From Rhodopila globiformis (GTDB taxonomy: Bacteria > Pseudomonadota > Alphaproteobacteria > Acetobacterales > Acetobacteraceae): DNA of 32,804 nt. A program made the translations under genes and the position numbers. The stretch's first letter is position 1; each line of letters starts with the position of its first letter. The stretch covers positions 1-32,804 of the forward strand of contig NZ_NHRY01000060.1 of the NCBI RefSeq assembly GCF_002937115.1. The letters are read 5' to 3'. The notes below the pieces were generated by a model. The model saw nothing but the letters and a program-made list of their open reading frames with translations. It ran no database searches and was not told the origin of the DNA. Positions 17,386 through 24,351 of this stretch are shown here, one piece after another.

Positions 17386-19262
17386 GCGGGACGGATGCCG
17401 CGATGACGCCGCAGCGCGCCGAGGCGATGACACCGCAGCGCGCCGAGGCGACGATGCCGCGGCGCGCCGAGGCGGCGACGCTGCAGCACGCCGGCGCCTG
17501 GGCCGCGGCGTTGCAGGAGCGGGGGCTGATCGACGCCGCCACGGCCGCGCAGGTGGCGGAAACCCTGGCGGCGTCCGGCGGCGAGCGGCTGGACGAGGCG
17601 GACGACTCGCTGCTGGTGGTCATGCTGTGCGGCCCGACGGCGGTGGGCAAGTCCAGCCTGATCAACGCCCTGGCCGGCGCCGACATCTCCCGCCGCGGCC
17701 TGGGCGCGACCACGCGGGCGGCGGTGCTGTATGTGCACGAGCAGGACGACCCGGCCCGTCTGTATGCCTACAGCCACGGGCTGGGCGGCGAGCGGCAGGA
17801 AACCGAGATGGTCCGCCACCACGCCGACGCGCTGCTGCACAAGGTGCTGGTCGACTCGCCCGACATCGACAGCGTCATGCTGGAGCACCGGGACCTGACG
17901 GCGCGGCTGGTGCACGCCGCGGACGTGGTGCTGTTTGTCACCTCGCCGGAGAAATACAAGGTGATGCGCTCGGCCCGCTGGGTGCTGGGCCAGCGGCAGC
18001 AGCGCGGCATGGCGTTTGTGCTGAACAAGTGGGACCGCGAGGCGCTGGGCGTGCAGTACGACCGCCGCGCCGAGCTGGAGGCGGATTTCCGCCGCGTGCT
18101 GGCGGAGCAGGGGTTCCCCGACGCGCTGGTGTTCAAGGTCTCGGCGCTGAACGCTCCGGACGACCGCGAGAACGACCTGCCCGCGCTGCGCGCCTGGCTG
18201 GAGACCGGGATCAGCCAGTCCACCGGCGCGGCGATCCGCCAGCGCCGCCAGCGCGCCGCCTGGGGCCGCCTGGCCTCGGTGATCGAGGCGGCGGTGCCGG
18301 CGCCGCTGTCGGACCATCCCTTCCTGCCGGACCTGACCCGGCGCCTGGCCGCCGCCGGCGCAACGGCGGAGCAGAGCGTGGCGGTCGAGGCCGCGCTGGT
18401 GCAGCCGCGCAGCCCGGACGACAGCGTCTGGCCCAGCACGCCCGGACTGCTGGGCATGTGGGTGCGCACCCGCCAGCGGCTAGGGGCAACGGCGACGGCC
18501 TTGCGCTCGGGCGTGTCGTTCCTGCGCCTGCCGGACGCGGACGCGACGGATGCCGGACCGCGGCGGGACCGCTTCGGCCAGGACAGCGCGGCCGCGCTGG
18601 CGGCGGCGATGACGGAGCTGGCGCGGGATGCGGCGCTGGCGCGGCTGCCGCTGGGACCGGTGGAGGCGGCATGGGCGGCCGAGGCCACGAGGCTGGACCG
18701 CCAGCTCGCGCCGCTGCCGCTGGCGGTGGAAACCGAGGTGGTGACGGAGGCCGGCGGCCATACCCTGCGCCGGGCGCTGGGCACGGCGAGCCTCTACGGC
18801 GTTGAGATCCTGGTCGTCGCGGTGCTGCTGATCGCCGCGGTGCGCGTGGGGATCGACTTCGTCACCGGCGCGTATGCCCCGGGCAGCCTGTTCCTGACGG
18901 CGATGGAACTGATTTTCATCCTGCTGCTGATCGGCCACATCACCGCCTCGCTGTTCTTCCCGCCGCTGCAGAAGCGCCTGCGTCGGCGAGTGGCGCAACG
19001 GGCGAAGGCGCTGGTCCGCGGGTCTTCGGATCGGCTGCATACCGAGTTGCGCGCGCATGTCGATGCGGTCGATCAGCTGTCGCGTGAGGGCCGCGAGCTG
19101 CTGCGGGCGATCGACCGGACGATGACGGCACTGGCCACGGCGAAAAGCGCCGCCGGCGTCGATCGCCTGTTCGGGCAGGCGGAAACGCAACGGATTCCCG
19201 AGGCGGCGGTGCCGGTTGCCACGCCCACCGAGCCGGCGCGGCGCCGGCCGCGGTTCGATTGA
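17382..19262 (+). CDS. Dynamin-like large GTPase with two transmembrane helices
   Basis: The 626-residue protein has a P-loop GPTAVGKSS (84-92), G3-position DSPDID (158-163) and a canonical G4 NKWD (215-218). A helical region follows (about 280-465). Two transmembrane helices lie at about 474-492 and 503-525, then a basic helical segment (RRRVAQRAKALVR) and a Pro/Arg-rich tail. This resembles bacterial dynamin-like proteins of the membrane-remodelling type. The N-terminus carries four 8-residue repeats encoded by a 24-bp tandem repeat. The ATG overlaps the stop of the first GTPase. With the Hsp70-like and GrpE-like genes on the other strand it forms a four-gene neighbourhood. A membrane-stress, division or defence role is possible; none can be proven here. 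Confidence 0.77.
   Translation: MSGTDAAMTPQRAEAMTPQRAEATMPRRAEAATLQHAGAWAAALQERGLIDAATAAQVAETLAASGGERLDEADDSLLVVMLCGPTAVGKSSLINALAGADISRRGLGATTRAAVLYVHEQDDPARLYAYSHGLGGERQETEMVRHHADALLHKVLVDSPDIDSVMLEHRDLTARLVHAADVVLFVTSPEKYKVMRSARWVLGQRQQRGMAFVLNKWDREALGVQYDRRAELEADFRRVLAEQGFPDALVFKVSALNAPDDRENDLPALRAWLETGISQSTGAAIRQRRQRAAWGRLASVIEAAVPAPLSDHPFLPDLTRRLAAAGATAEQSVAVEAALVQPRSPDDSVWPSTPGLLGMWVRTRQRLGATATALRSGVSFLRLPDADATDAGPRRDRFGQDSAAALAAAMTELARDAALARLPLGPVEAAWAAEATRLDRQLAPLPLAVETEVVTEAGGHTLRRALGTASLYGVEILVVAVLLIAAVRVGIDFVTGAYAPGSLFLTAMELIFILLLIGHITASLFFPPLQKRLRRRVAQRAKALVRGSSDRLHTELRAHVDAVDQLSREGRELLRAIDRTMTALATAKSAAGVDRLFGQAETQRIPEAAVPVATPTEPARRRPRFD
17400..17495 (+). repeat. Four 24-bp tandem repeats in the second GTPase gene
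   Basis: Units start at 17400, 17424, 17448 and 17472. The first two differ by one base and the later two are more diverged. Each codes for eight residues of the type A-M-T-P-Q-R-A-E. Copy-number change would keep the reading frame. Confidence 0.85.
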
Positions 19263-19376
19263 GGCGGGCGCGCTGCGGTCAATGCCGCGCTTGCAGCGGC
19301 AAGTGAATACATTTGTAGTAACACCATTTTGTTATTCCGAGGAAGCGGCTGACCCGGTAACGGGCCAGCCAACTTC

Positions 19377-19454
19377 CTACTTTCGGATGATCGTGATCTT
19401 GACTTTGACGCCAATCTTCACTACTATCCTTGGCAGGAGTTTGAGTTGTGCCAT
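19377..19454 (-). CDS. Possible 25-residue cationic microprotein
   Basis: On the minus strand an ATG (19452-19454) follows GAGGAGGG with 7-8 nt spacing, the best Shine-Dalgarno site in the region. It codes for 25 residues with alternating hydrophobic and basic residues (about seven Lys/Arg, no acidic residue; it ends KITIIRK). The ribosome-binding site and the segment after the start can pair (AGGAG...CTCCT with TTGAGTT stem), placing the ATG in a hairpin loop. It is antisense to the candidate small RNA, so at most one of the two readings may be real. I do not recognise the peptide. Confidence 0.3.
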   Translation of the reverse strand: MAQLKLLPRIVVKIGVKVKITIIRK

Positions 19455-19477
19455 AACTCAACCCTCCTCAGGTAGAG

Positions 19478-19506
19478 CCGGCCGGGACCATCCCGGCCGG
19501 TTTTTT
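19478..19506 (+). terminator. Rho-independent terminator after the GTPase operon
   Basis: A perfect 10-bp stem (19478-19487 with 19491-19500), a 3-nt loop and six T residues (19501-19506, then CTTT) form a strong intrinsic terminator on the plus strand. It ends the GTPase transcript or the candidate small RNA. Confidence 0.88.
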
Positions 19507-19708
19507 CTTTCTGGCGGATAAACCTGAAGAATCGGTTAAGGCAACATACGGCTGCGCTCGGGTGCGGCCGCCATCAGGTTTGCAACCAAAGCCGACTGCA
19601 TCCCGTTCTTGCAGTGCACCGACCGTGCCACGGCGCCGGCGCTGCCCGCATACGCCGGCATTTGCAGCCCCCGCTCCGCTCGCCATATCCTGCCAATAAC
19701 AGGCCAGA

Positions 19709-19744
19709 GGAAGCATCATGGGAAGCATCATGGGAAACATCATG
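19709..19744 (+). repeat. Three 12-bp tandem repeats at the CoA-transferase start
   Basis: GGAAGCATCATG occurs at 19709-19720 and 19721-19732 and, with one change, at 19733-19744. Each copy contains a purine-rich GGAA and an in-frame ATG, so the gene has three equivalent start sites 12 nt apart. Confidence 0.9.
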
Positions 19745-20926
19745 CCCGGACCGTTGCACGGCTACCGGATCGTCGATCTGACCGCGATGATCTCCGGCCC
19801 GCTCGCGACCATGATCCTGGCGGACCAGGGCGCCGACGTCATCAAGGTCGAGCACCCGGACGGCGGCGACCATACCCGCGCCGCCGCCAACCGCCGCAAC
19901 GGATTTTCCGCCTCCTTCCTGAACAACAACCGCAACAAGCGCTCCGTGGCGCTGGACCTGAAGCGCCCAGCCGCCCTGGCCGCGCTGCTGCGCCTGGTCG
20001 CCACCGCCGATGTTTTCATCCAGAACTTCCGTCCCGGCGTGGCCGAGCGCATGGGGCTGGGCGAGGACGCCGTCCGGGCCGTTGCGCCGGAAATCATCTA
20101 CGTCTCGATCAGCGGCTTCGGCGAGACCGGGCCATACGCGCAGAAGCCGGTCTACGATCCGCTGATCCAGGCCGTCTCCGGCCTCGCCTCGGTGCAGGCC
20201 GGGTCGGATACCGAGCGGCCGCGCCTGGTGCGCACCATCCTGCCGGACAAGCTGACCGGCGTCACCGCGGCGCAGGCCATCACCGCCGCGCTGCTGGCAC
20301 GCGCGCGTTCCGGCAAGGGCCAGCATGTCCGCCTGTCGATGCTGGATGCGGTGGTCGCCTTCCTGTGGTCCTCCGACATGGGCAGCCAGACCTTCGTCGG
20401 CGAGACGATCCCGCAGCAGGAGGCCGCCAGCTTCATCGACCTGATCTACGACACCGCCACCACGCCGATCAGCGCCGCGGTGCAGACCGACCGGGAATGG
20501 CAGGCGCTGGCGCGTGCGCTCGATCGTCCCGAATGGCTGGACGATCCGCGCTTCCGCACCCCGGCGCTGCGCCAGCGTCACGTCAACGAGCGGCTGGCGC
20601 TGACCCAGGACGTCCTGCTCACCCGGCCCGCCGAGGAATGGCTGCCACGCCTGACCCGGGAAGGCGTGCCTTGCGCCCCGGTGCTGACCCGCACCGCCAT
20701 GCTGTCGAACGCGCAGGTCGTCGCCAACGGCCTTGTCGTCGAAACGGATCACCCGGCCGCCGGGCGGCTGCGCCAGGCGCGTCCGGCCGCCCGGTTCTCG
20801 GCCACGCCGGCCACGATCCGCCACGGCGGCCCGGCACTGGGCGCCGATACCGAGGCGGTGCTGGGCGAACTCGGCTATTCCCGGGAAGAAATAGAGTCCT
20901 TGCGCGCAAGGGAACACGCGGCATGA
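19718..20926 (+). CDS. CaiB/BaiF-type family III CoA-transferase
   Basis: The 402-residue protein starts PLHGYRIVDLTAMISGPLAT, then LADQGADVIKVEHPDGGD, both typical of family III CoA-transferases such as formyl-CoA or carnitine CoA-transferase. The catalytic Asp is D147 in VYDPLIQAVSG, and NNNRNKRSVALDLK and SGFGETGPY are also present. Length is normal. These enzymes move CoA between carboxylic acids; the substrate here is unknown. Three starts are possible (19718, 19730, 19742); AGAGG lies before the first. The stop overlaps the start of the GST gene (ATGA), so the two are likely co-expressed. Upstream, 19507-19708 shows no other gene. Confidence 0.92.
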   Translation: MGSIMGNIMPGPLHGYRIVDLTAMISGPLATMILADQGADVIKVEHPDGGDHTRAAANRRNGFSASFLNNNRNKRSVALDLKRPAALAALLRLVATADVFIQNFRPGVAERMGLGEDAVRAVAPEIIYVSISGFGETGPYAQKPVYDPLIQAVSGLASVQAGSDTERPRLVRTILPDKLTGVTAAQAITAALLARARSGKGQHVRLSMLDAVVAFLWSSDMGSQTFVGETIPQQEAASFIDLIYDTATTPISAAVQTDREWQALARALDRPEWLDDPRFRTPALRQRHVNERLALTQDVLLTRPAEEWLPRLTREGVPCAPVLTRTAMLSNAQVVANGLVVETDHPAAGRLRQARPAARFSATPATIRHGGPALGADTEAVLGELGYSREEIESLRAREHAA

Positions 20927-21627
20927 TCGATTTCCATTACTGGCCGACGCCGAACGGCTGGAAGGTCGCCATCATGCTGGAGGAAACCGGCCTTCCGTAC
21001 ACCCTGAGGCCGGTGGACATCGGCGCCGGCGACCAGTTCAGGCCGGACTTCATGGCGATCAGCCCGAATGCGCGCATGCCCGCCATCGTCGATCATGATC
21101 CCCCCGGCGGGCCGCTGCCGGTGTTCGAGTCCGGCGCCATCCTGATCCACCTCGCCGAGAAGGCCGGGCGCTTCATGCCGCACAGCGCGGCCGGGCGAAA
21201 GCAATGCCTGGAATGGCTGTTCTGGCAGGCGGCCAATCTCGGCCCGATGGCGGGGCAGCTCAGCCACTTCGTCAATTACGCCGAGAGCGTGCAGGCGGGC
21301 GACCACAGCTACGCCCTGAACCGCTACCGCGGCGAATACCACCGCTGCCTGGGCGTGCTGGAGCGGCGGCTGCAGGGCCGGGACTGGCTGCTCGACGACT
21401 ACTCGATCGCCGACATGATGTCCTGGCCCTGGGTGCTGATCGCGAAGCCGCTGGGACAGTCGCTGGACGAGTTTCCCAACGTCGCCCGCTGGCGCGCCGC
21501 GGTCAAGGCGCGGCCGGCGGTGCAGCGCGGCGTCGACCTGGGCAAGGACCTGCGGCGCACCGGCCCGCACAGCGAGGCGGCGCGGAACGTCCTGTTCGGC
21601 CAGACCGCGCGGTCCTTGCGCGGATAG
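20923..21627 (+). CDS. yfcG: YfcG-like glutathione S-transferase / disulfide oxidoreductase
   Basis: The 234-residue protein closely follows E. coli YfcG as I remember it: TPNGWKVAIMLEE at the N-terminal thioredoxin fold, QFRPDFMAISPNARMPAIVD with the cis-Pro, FESGAILIHLAEK for glutathione binding, then LEWLFWQAANLGPMAGQ and YSIADMMSWPW in the helical domain. YfcG-type enzymes use glutathione to reduce disulfides. The start overlaps the stop of the CoA-transferase gene by four bases. The extra ~20 C-terminal residues are Arg-rich. Symbol given by family likeness. Confidence 0.88.
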   Translation: MIDFHYWPTPNGWKVAIMLEETGLPYTLRPVDIGAGDQFRPDFMAISPNARMPAIVDHDPPGGPLPVFESGAILIHLAEKAGRFMPHSAAGRKQCLEWLFWQAANLGPMAGQLSHFVNYAESVQAGDHSYALNRYRGEYHRCLGVLERRLQGRDWLLDDYSIADMMSWPWVLIAKPLGQSLDEFPNVARWRAAVKARPAVQRGVDLGKDLRRTGPHSEAARNVLFGQTARSLRG

Positions 21628-21643
21628 GCTCGCCGCGCCGGCA

Positions 21644-21904
21644 TCACTGCGTATGGTTGCTCCAGAGCGGCGGGCCCAGGTTGACGTGACTCGGCGATAC
21701 CACGGCGCCGGTCACGGCCCCGACGCCGCCGCCAATCAGCGCGCCGGCGGCCACGCCGATTGGCCCGCCAATCAACCCGATCGTCGCGCCGGTGCCGGCG
21801 CCGGTCGCGGCGCCGCCGGTCACGCGATCAGGCTGGTGCCGGCCGCAGCCGGCGAGGCTGCCGAGGAGGAAAACAAGACAGAGTGTCGTACGCATGGCGT
21901 TCAT
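21644..21904 (-). CDS. Small glycine-zipper lipoprotein
   Basis: The 86-residue protein has a lipoprotein signal with lipobox LAGC (Cys at about 20). A Gly/Ala-rich stretch follows (about 29-70) with repeated G-x-x-x-G spacing, as in glycine-zipper outer-membrane lipoproteins of the OmpA-like or 17-kDa antigen type. It would be anchored to the outer membrane. The start could be the fourth codon (ATG at 21895) instead of the first. The 3' end faces the GST gene with 16 bp between. Function unknown. Confidence 0.72.
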   Translation of the reverse strand: MNAMRTTLCLVFLLGSLAGCGRHQPDRVTGGAATGAGTGATIGLIGGPIGVAAGALIGGGVGAVTGAVVSPSHVNLGPPLWSNHTQ

Positions 21905-22078
21905 TCAGCAAGCACGTCCCGTTCAGGCTTCGGCGGCGCTATAGCAGCTACGGATGTCGGACGGAACGCATGACAGGAGGCCGACCCGTCCTGCCGCGCA
22001 ACGCGGGTATCGCCCTCGCCGCCGGGAACGCCACGGCGCCACACCGGCATTTCACCGGCTGCCGGGGCCGGGGGGCGA

Positions 22079-22576
22079 TCAGCGTGCCGGCGTGCCGGGC
22101 CGTGATCCCGCAGGGGTGGTCACCGTGGGCAGATCCTCGGCGCGCTGCGACGACAGTCCCGCGACGGCCTCGTCGAACGCCGTGGCGCCGCGGGCGATGG
22201 TGACGACCTGGGGACAGCGCACGCAGGCTGCCTTGCCCTCCTGGCGGAACCACAGGCAATCCGGCCGGATCGCGCAGCGCGGCATGGCGCCGACGACCGG
22301 CGGCAGCATCGTCGCCACCCGGGTGGCCAGGCGGCAGCCGATCCCATCGTGATGGCTGCAGCGGATGCACGGCGCGGCAATCCGCAGCACCTCGGTCGGC
22401 AGGGCCTCGCCGGCCTGCGCCAGAAGGTCCCGGGTCACCGGGTGCGCCTCGGTCAGGTAGCCGACGCGAAAGGTTTCGGGCGAGTGTCCGGTCTGCACGC
22501 CGAACACGCGTGCGTCCGGATGATTGGGCTGCGAGCTTGGGCACAGCAGGCGGTCGGTTTCAGGACCCTTGGTCAT
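22079..22576 (-). CDS. Cysteine-rich putative metal- or Fe-S-binding protein
   Basis: The 165-residue protein starts at ATG 22576, with GGGAG 8 nt upstream; an ATG 33 nt earlier lacks one. It has a conserved-looking core: CPSSQPNHPDARVFGV, then PTEVLRIAAPC, the cluster CIRCSHHDGIGC, CAIRPDC and CVRCPQ. In all there are eight Cys and two adjacent His in the middle. That spacing suggests binding of zinc or an iron-sulfur cluster. The family feels familiar from proteins near leader-peptide genes, but I cannot name it. The gene for a double-glycine-type peptide lies 93 nt upstream on the same strand. The Thr/Pro-rich tail is probably disordered. Confidence 0.65.
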   Translation of the reverse strand: MTKGPETDRLLCPSSQPNHPDARVFGVQTGHSPETFRVGYLTEAHPVTRDLLAQAGEALPTEVLRIAAPCIRCSHHDGIGCRLATRVATMLPPVVGAMPRCAIRPDCLWFRQEGKAACVRCPQVVTIARGATAFDEAVAGLSSQRAEDLPTVTTPAGSRPGTPAR

Positions 22577-22669
22577 GGGCGGCGCTCCCTGCATGGGGAC
22601 GAGCGGCAAGGCGGTCCTGGCATGCGGGCCGGCGTGCCAGGACCGTACGTCAGCGAGGCCGGGACAGGC

Positions 22670-22876
22670 TCAGGCGGTGTGCCCGGATGCCTGGCCCAGG
22701 GTCCTCCAGTCCACCGGCGGTATGCCCCTGACCAGGACGGGCTGCTGCAAGACCGTCGAGAGCGAGGCCGCCGCGGCCTGGATGGTGCCGGAGCCGCCCG
22801 AGACCTGCATCGCCTCTTCCAGGGTCAGCGAGACAGGCTCGGGCAGTGAGGCGTCATCGTGTTTCCGCTTGTCCAA
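22670..22876 (-). CDS. Small peptide with double-glycine leader-like motif
   Basis: The 68-residue peptide reads from TTG 22876 with AGGAG 7 nt upstream, an ideal position; the longer frame to 22936 lacks such a site. Residues 11-28 read LPEPVSLTLEEAMQVSGG, like the leader of bacteriocins and other peptides cut after Gly-Gly by C39-peptidase transporters. The 40 residues after it are Ala/Ser/Thr-rich, then VLVRGIPPVDW; there is no Cys. It may be a ribosomally made, exported peptide. No peptidase-transporter is in the window. The Cys-rich protein gene follows 93 nt downstream. It could instead be an uncharacterised small protein whose GG motif is chance. Confidence 0.55.
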   Translation of the reverse strand: MDKRKHDDASLPEPVSLTLEEAMQVSGGSGTIQAAAASLSTVLQQPVLVRGIPPVDWRTLGQASGHTA

Positions 22877-23050
22877 TGGAGTTCTCCTGCATGCGGTTAT
22901 GGATTGCATGGCCGCCTGCGGCGGCCTGCCGGCCAACGGGTTCGTCTCGGTCGATGACGAAGCCCATTGACCCGCGCCAGGATTGACAGAGGCCGGACAG
23001 GAGCGCTGTTGACCGCTTCACAGGCGCCGGCGACGGGTTTCACCGCCAGG

Positions 23051-23266
23051 TCAGCGGCGCACAACCGGCACGGCCCAGACGATCACCGTTCTCCCGGCCA
23101 CGCTTTGCTGGGTCGGGATGAGCTGCGTGCAGTTCTGTTCGTCGCAGATCTGCACCCTGGCGTAGCCGATTTGCGCGAAGGCCGTCCGCACCGCCCTGTC
23201 ACCCGCGAGCACCACCAGGGCCGCGGCGATGATCGTCAGGACCCATTTCGTATAGATATCCGTCAC
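23051..23266 (-). CDS. Small single-pass membrane protein
   Basis: The 71-residue protein starts at GTG with AGGGGG about 7 nt upstream. An N-terminal hydrophobic helix (WVLTIIAAALVVLAG, about 8-22) anchors it to the inner membrane, and the remaining ~48 residues, with two Cys in ICDEQNC, would face the periplasm. Short proteins of this plan are common in Rhodospirillales, but no function is known to me. Confidence 0.6.
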   Translation of the reverse strand: MTDIYTKWVLTIIAAALVVLAGDRAVRTAFAQIGYARVQICDEQNCTQLIPTQQSVAGRTVIVWAVPVVRR

Positions 23267-23407
23267 GTTCGTCCCCCTGAGACATTTCGGTAGACCACCT
23301 GTCCGGCCTATCAGGTTCCCGGCTGCGGGGGCTGCGAAATCTCATTCCGCACGGAATTGAACCGCCGGTGTCGCGCTGGCGCTGCGCTGGCGGAAATGGG
23401 CGGCCAA

Positions 23408-23560
23408 CGGACCGGGCACCAAATCCGTCTCCAACCGCCGGCCTATCCTGATACGCATGGGTACACGCCCGGCCATGACAAGGGAGCAACGGACCAGGCG
23501 CCAAATCCTTCTCCAGGCGCCCCTATCACTGACAGCGATGGGGACACGCCCGGCCATGAC
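23408..23560. repeat. Dispersed palindromic repeat, copy 4 (tandem pair)
   Basis: Two tandem copies (23408-23479 and 23491-23560) of the 70-bp module, each in the orientation opposite to 11365-11435, both ending ACACGCCCGGCCATGAC. The rest of 23267-23607 contains no gene that I can support. Confidence 0.8.
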
Positions 23561-23607
23561 GACAGGAAGACGACCTCGCGCCACGCGACCAGCGGCGTCC
23601 GCGGCGG

Positions 23608-24246
23608 TCAGCCCTGCCGCTGGCAGCGGTTCATGCGCAGCACCAGCAGGTCGCGGAAGTGCGGCCGCATCCGCTGCGTCCAGGGCGTGTTCGCCGCGCT
23701 GTCCCAGGCCGCCGAGCGCGTGACCCCGGCGTTGCGCAGATGGTACAGCGCCAGGTACTGGCGTTCCGACTTCGTGTCGGCCCTGCGGTAGCGCCGGGCG
23801 CACAGCACGCCGGGCACGGCGCCGAGCTGCGGCAGGTGCTCGGCGTTGTACCACTCGTTGAATTCCGCCTCCGCGGCCGGATCGACGTTCATCGACGCCA
23901 CCAGCAGCGCGCCCGCGCCAGCCGGCGCGACAAGGTCGCCCGGAACGAGCTGTTCGCCGGCGAAGCGCATGATCCGCCGGCACATGCCGGTGACGCGCTT
24001 CGTCCAGACGGTGCCGTTCTCGCCGCCCACGGCGCGATAGGCCGGCGACTCCAGGACGGCCGCGCTCTCCAGGTCGTAGGTGGCGACGTGGACCGTCGGG
24101 TTGTCCTCGCTGATCCAGCGTTCCGCGTTCAGGAAGCCGGGAACCCGCAGCCGCTCCGGGATATGCTCGTGGTCGTACCAGTCGTGGAACTCATCCTCGT
24201 GCGCGGTAGCGAAATCGAGCGCCGCGAACAGCAGGCCTTTGGCCAT
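23608..24246 (-). CDS. Duplicated dimeric alpha-beta barrel (DUF4286/EthD-like) protein
   Basis: The 212-residue protein is built of two related halves. Each contains a helix with an E-F-x-x-W-Y-x-x-EH-x-P motif: HEDEFHDWYDHEHIPERL with PGFLNAERW in the first half, and AEFNEWYNAEHLPQL with PGVLCARRY in the second. This is typical of ferredoxin-like-fold proteins of the EthD/DUF4286 type, here as an internal duplication that would give a pseudo-dimer. GGAGG lies 8 nt before the ATG. It is transcribed away from the MBL-fold gene with about 105 bp between. Function unknown; an enzyme acting on small aromatic or lipid-like compounds is possible for the fold. Confidence 0.75.
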   Translation of the reverse strand: MAKGLLFAALDFATAHEDEFHDWYDHEHIPERLRVPGFLNAERWISEDNPTVHVATYDLESAAVLESPAYRAVGGENGTVWTKRVTGMCRRIMRFAGEQLVPGDLVAPAGAGALLVASMNVDPAAEAEFNEWYNAEHLPQLGAVPGVLCARRYRRADTKSERQYLALYHLRNAGVTRSAAWDSAANTPWTQRMRPHFRDLLVLRMNRCQRQG

Positions 24247-24351
24247 GGTGGTTTCCTCCCGTTGGTAGCGGCCGCCAGTCTGCCAGCGCCGTGGCGGCGT
24301 TGCCAGTGCGGGCGGATTGCGCAAGCATGAGGCGAAACGGAGACCACCCCC

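Larger units (their letters stand above)
19325..19508 (+). ncRNA. Candidate small RNA (or 3' UTR) ending at a strong terminator
   Basis: The stretch is clearly richer in A/T than its surroundings. It folds into a hairpin at 19341-19377 (outer stem GGAAG/CTTCC, inner GGCTG-x-CCCG with its complement, GTAA loop), a hairpin at 19441-19461 (7-bp TTGAGTT stem, 7-nt loop), a CCTCCT stretch (19463-19468) complementary to Shine-Dalgarno sequences, and a terminator (19478-19506). A weak promoter (TTGCAG 19291, 17 bp, TGTAGT 19314) would start an RNA of about 180 nt. It could equally be the 3' UTR of the GTPase operon. Confidence 0.4.

Noticed and set aside
19279..19461. 60-residue minus-strand frame with TTG start overlapping the microprotein
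   Set aside because: Its TTG lies only 1-2 nt from the ribosome-binding site, which is too close; the ATG frame of 25 residues fits better.
11365..23560. CRISPR array
   Set aside because: The repeats are palindromic, 60-70 bp long, kilobases apart and without regular spacers or cas genes.
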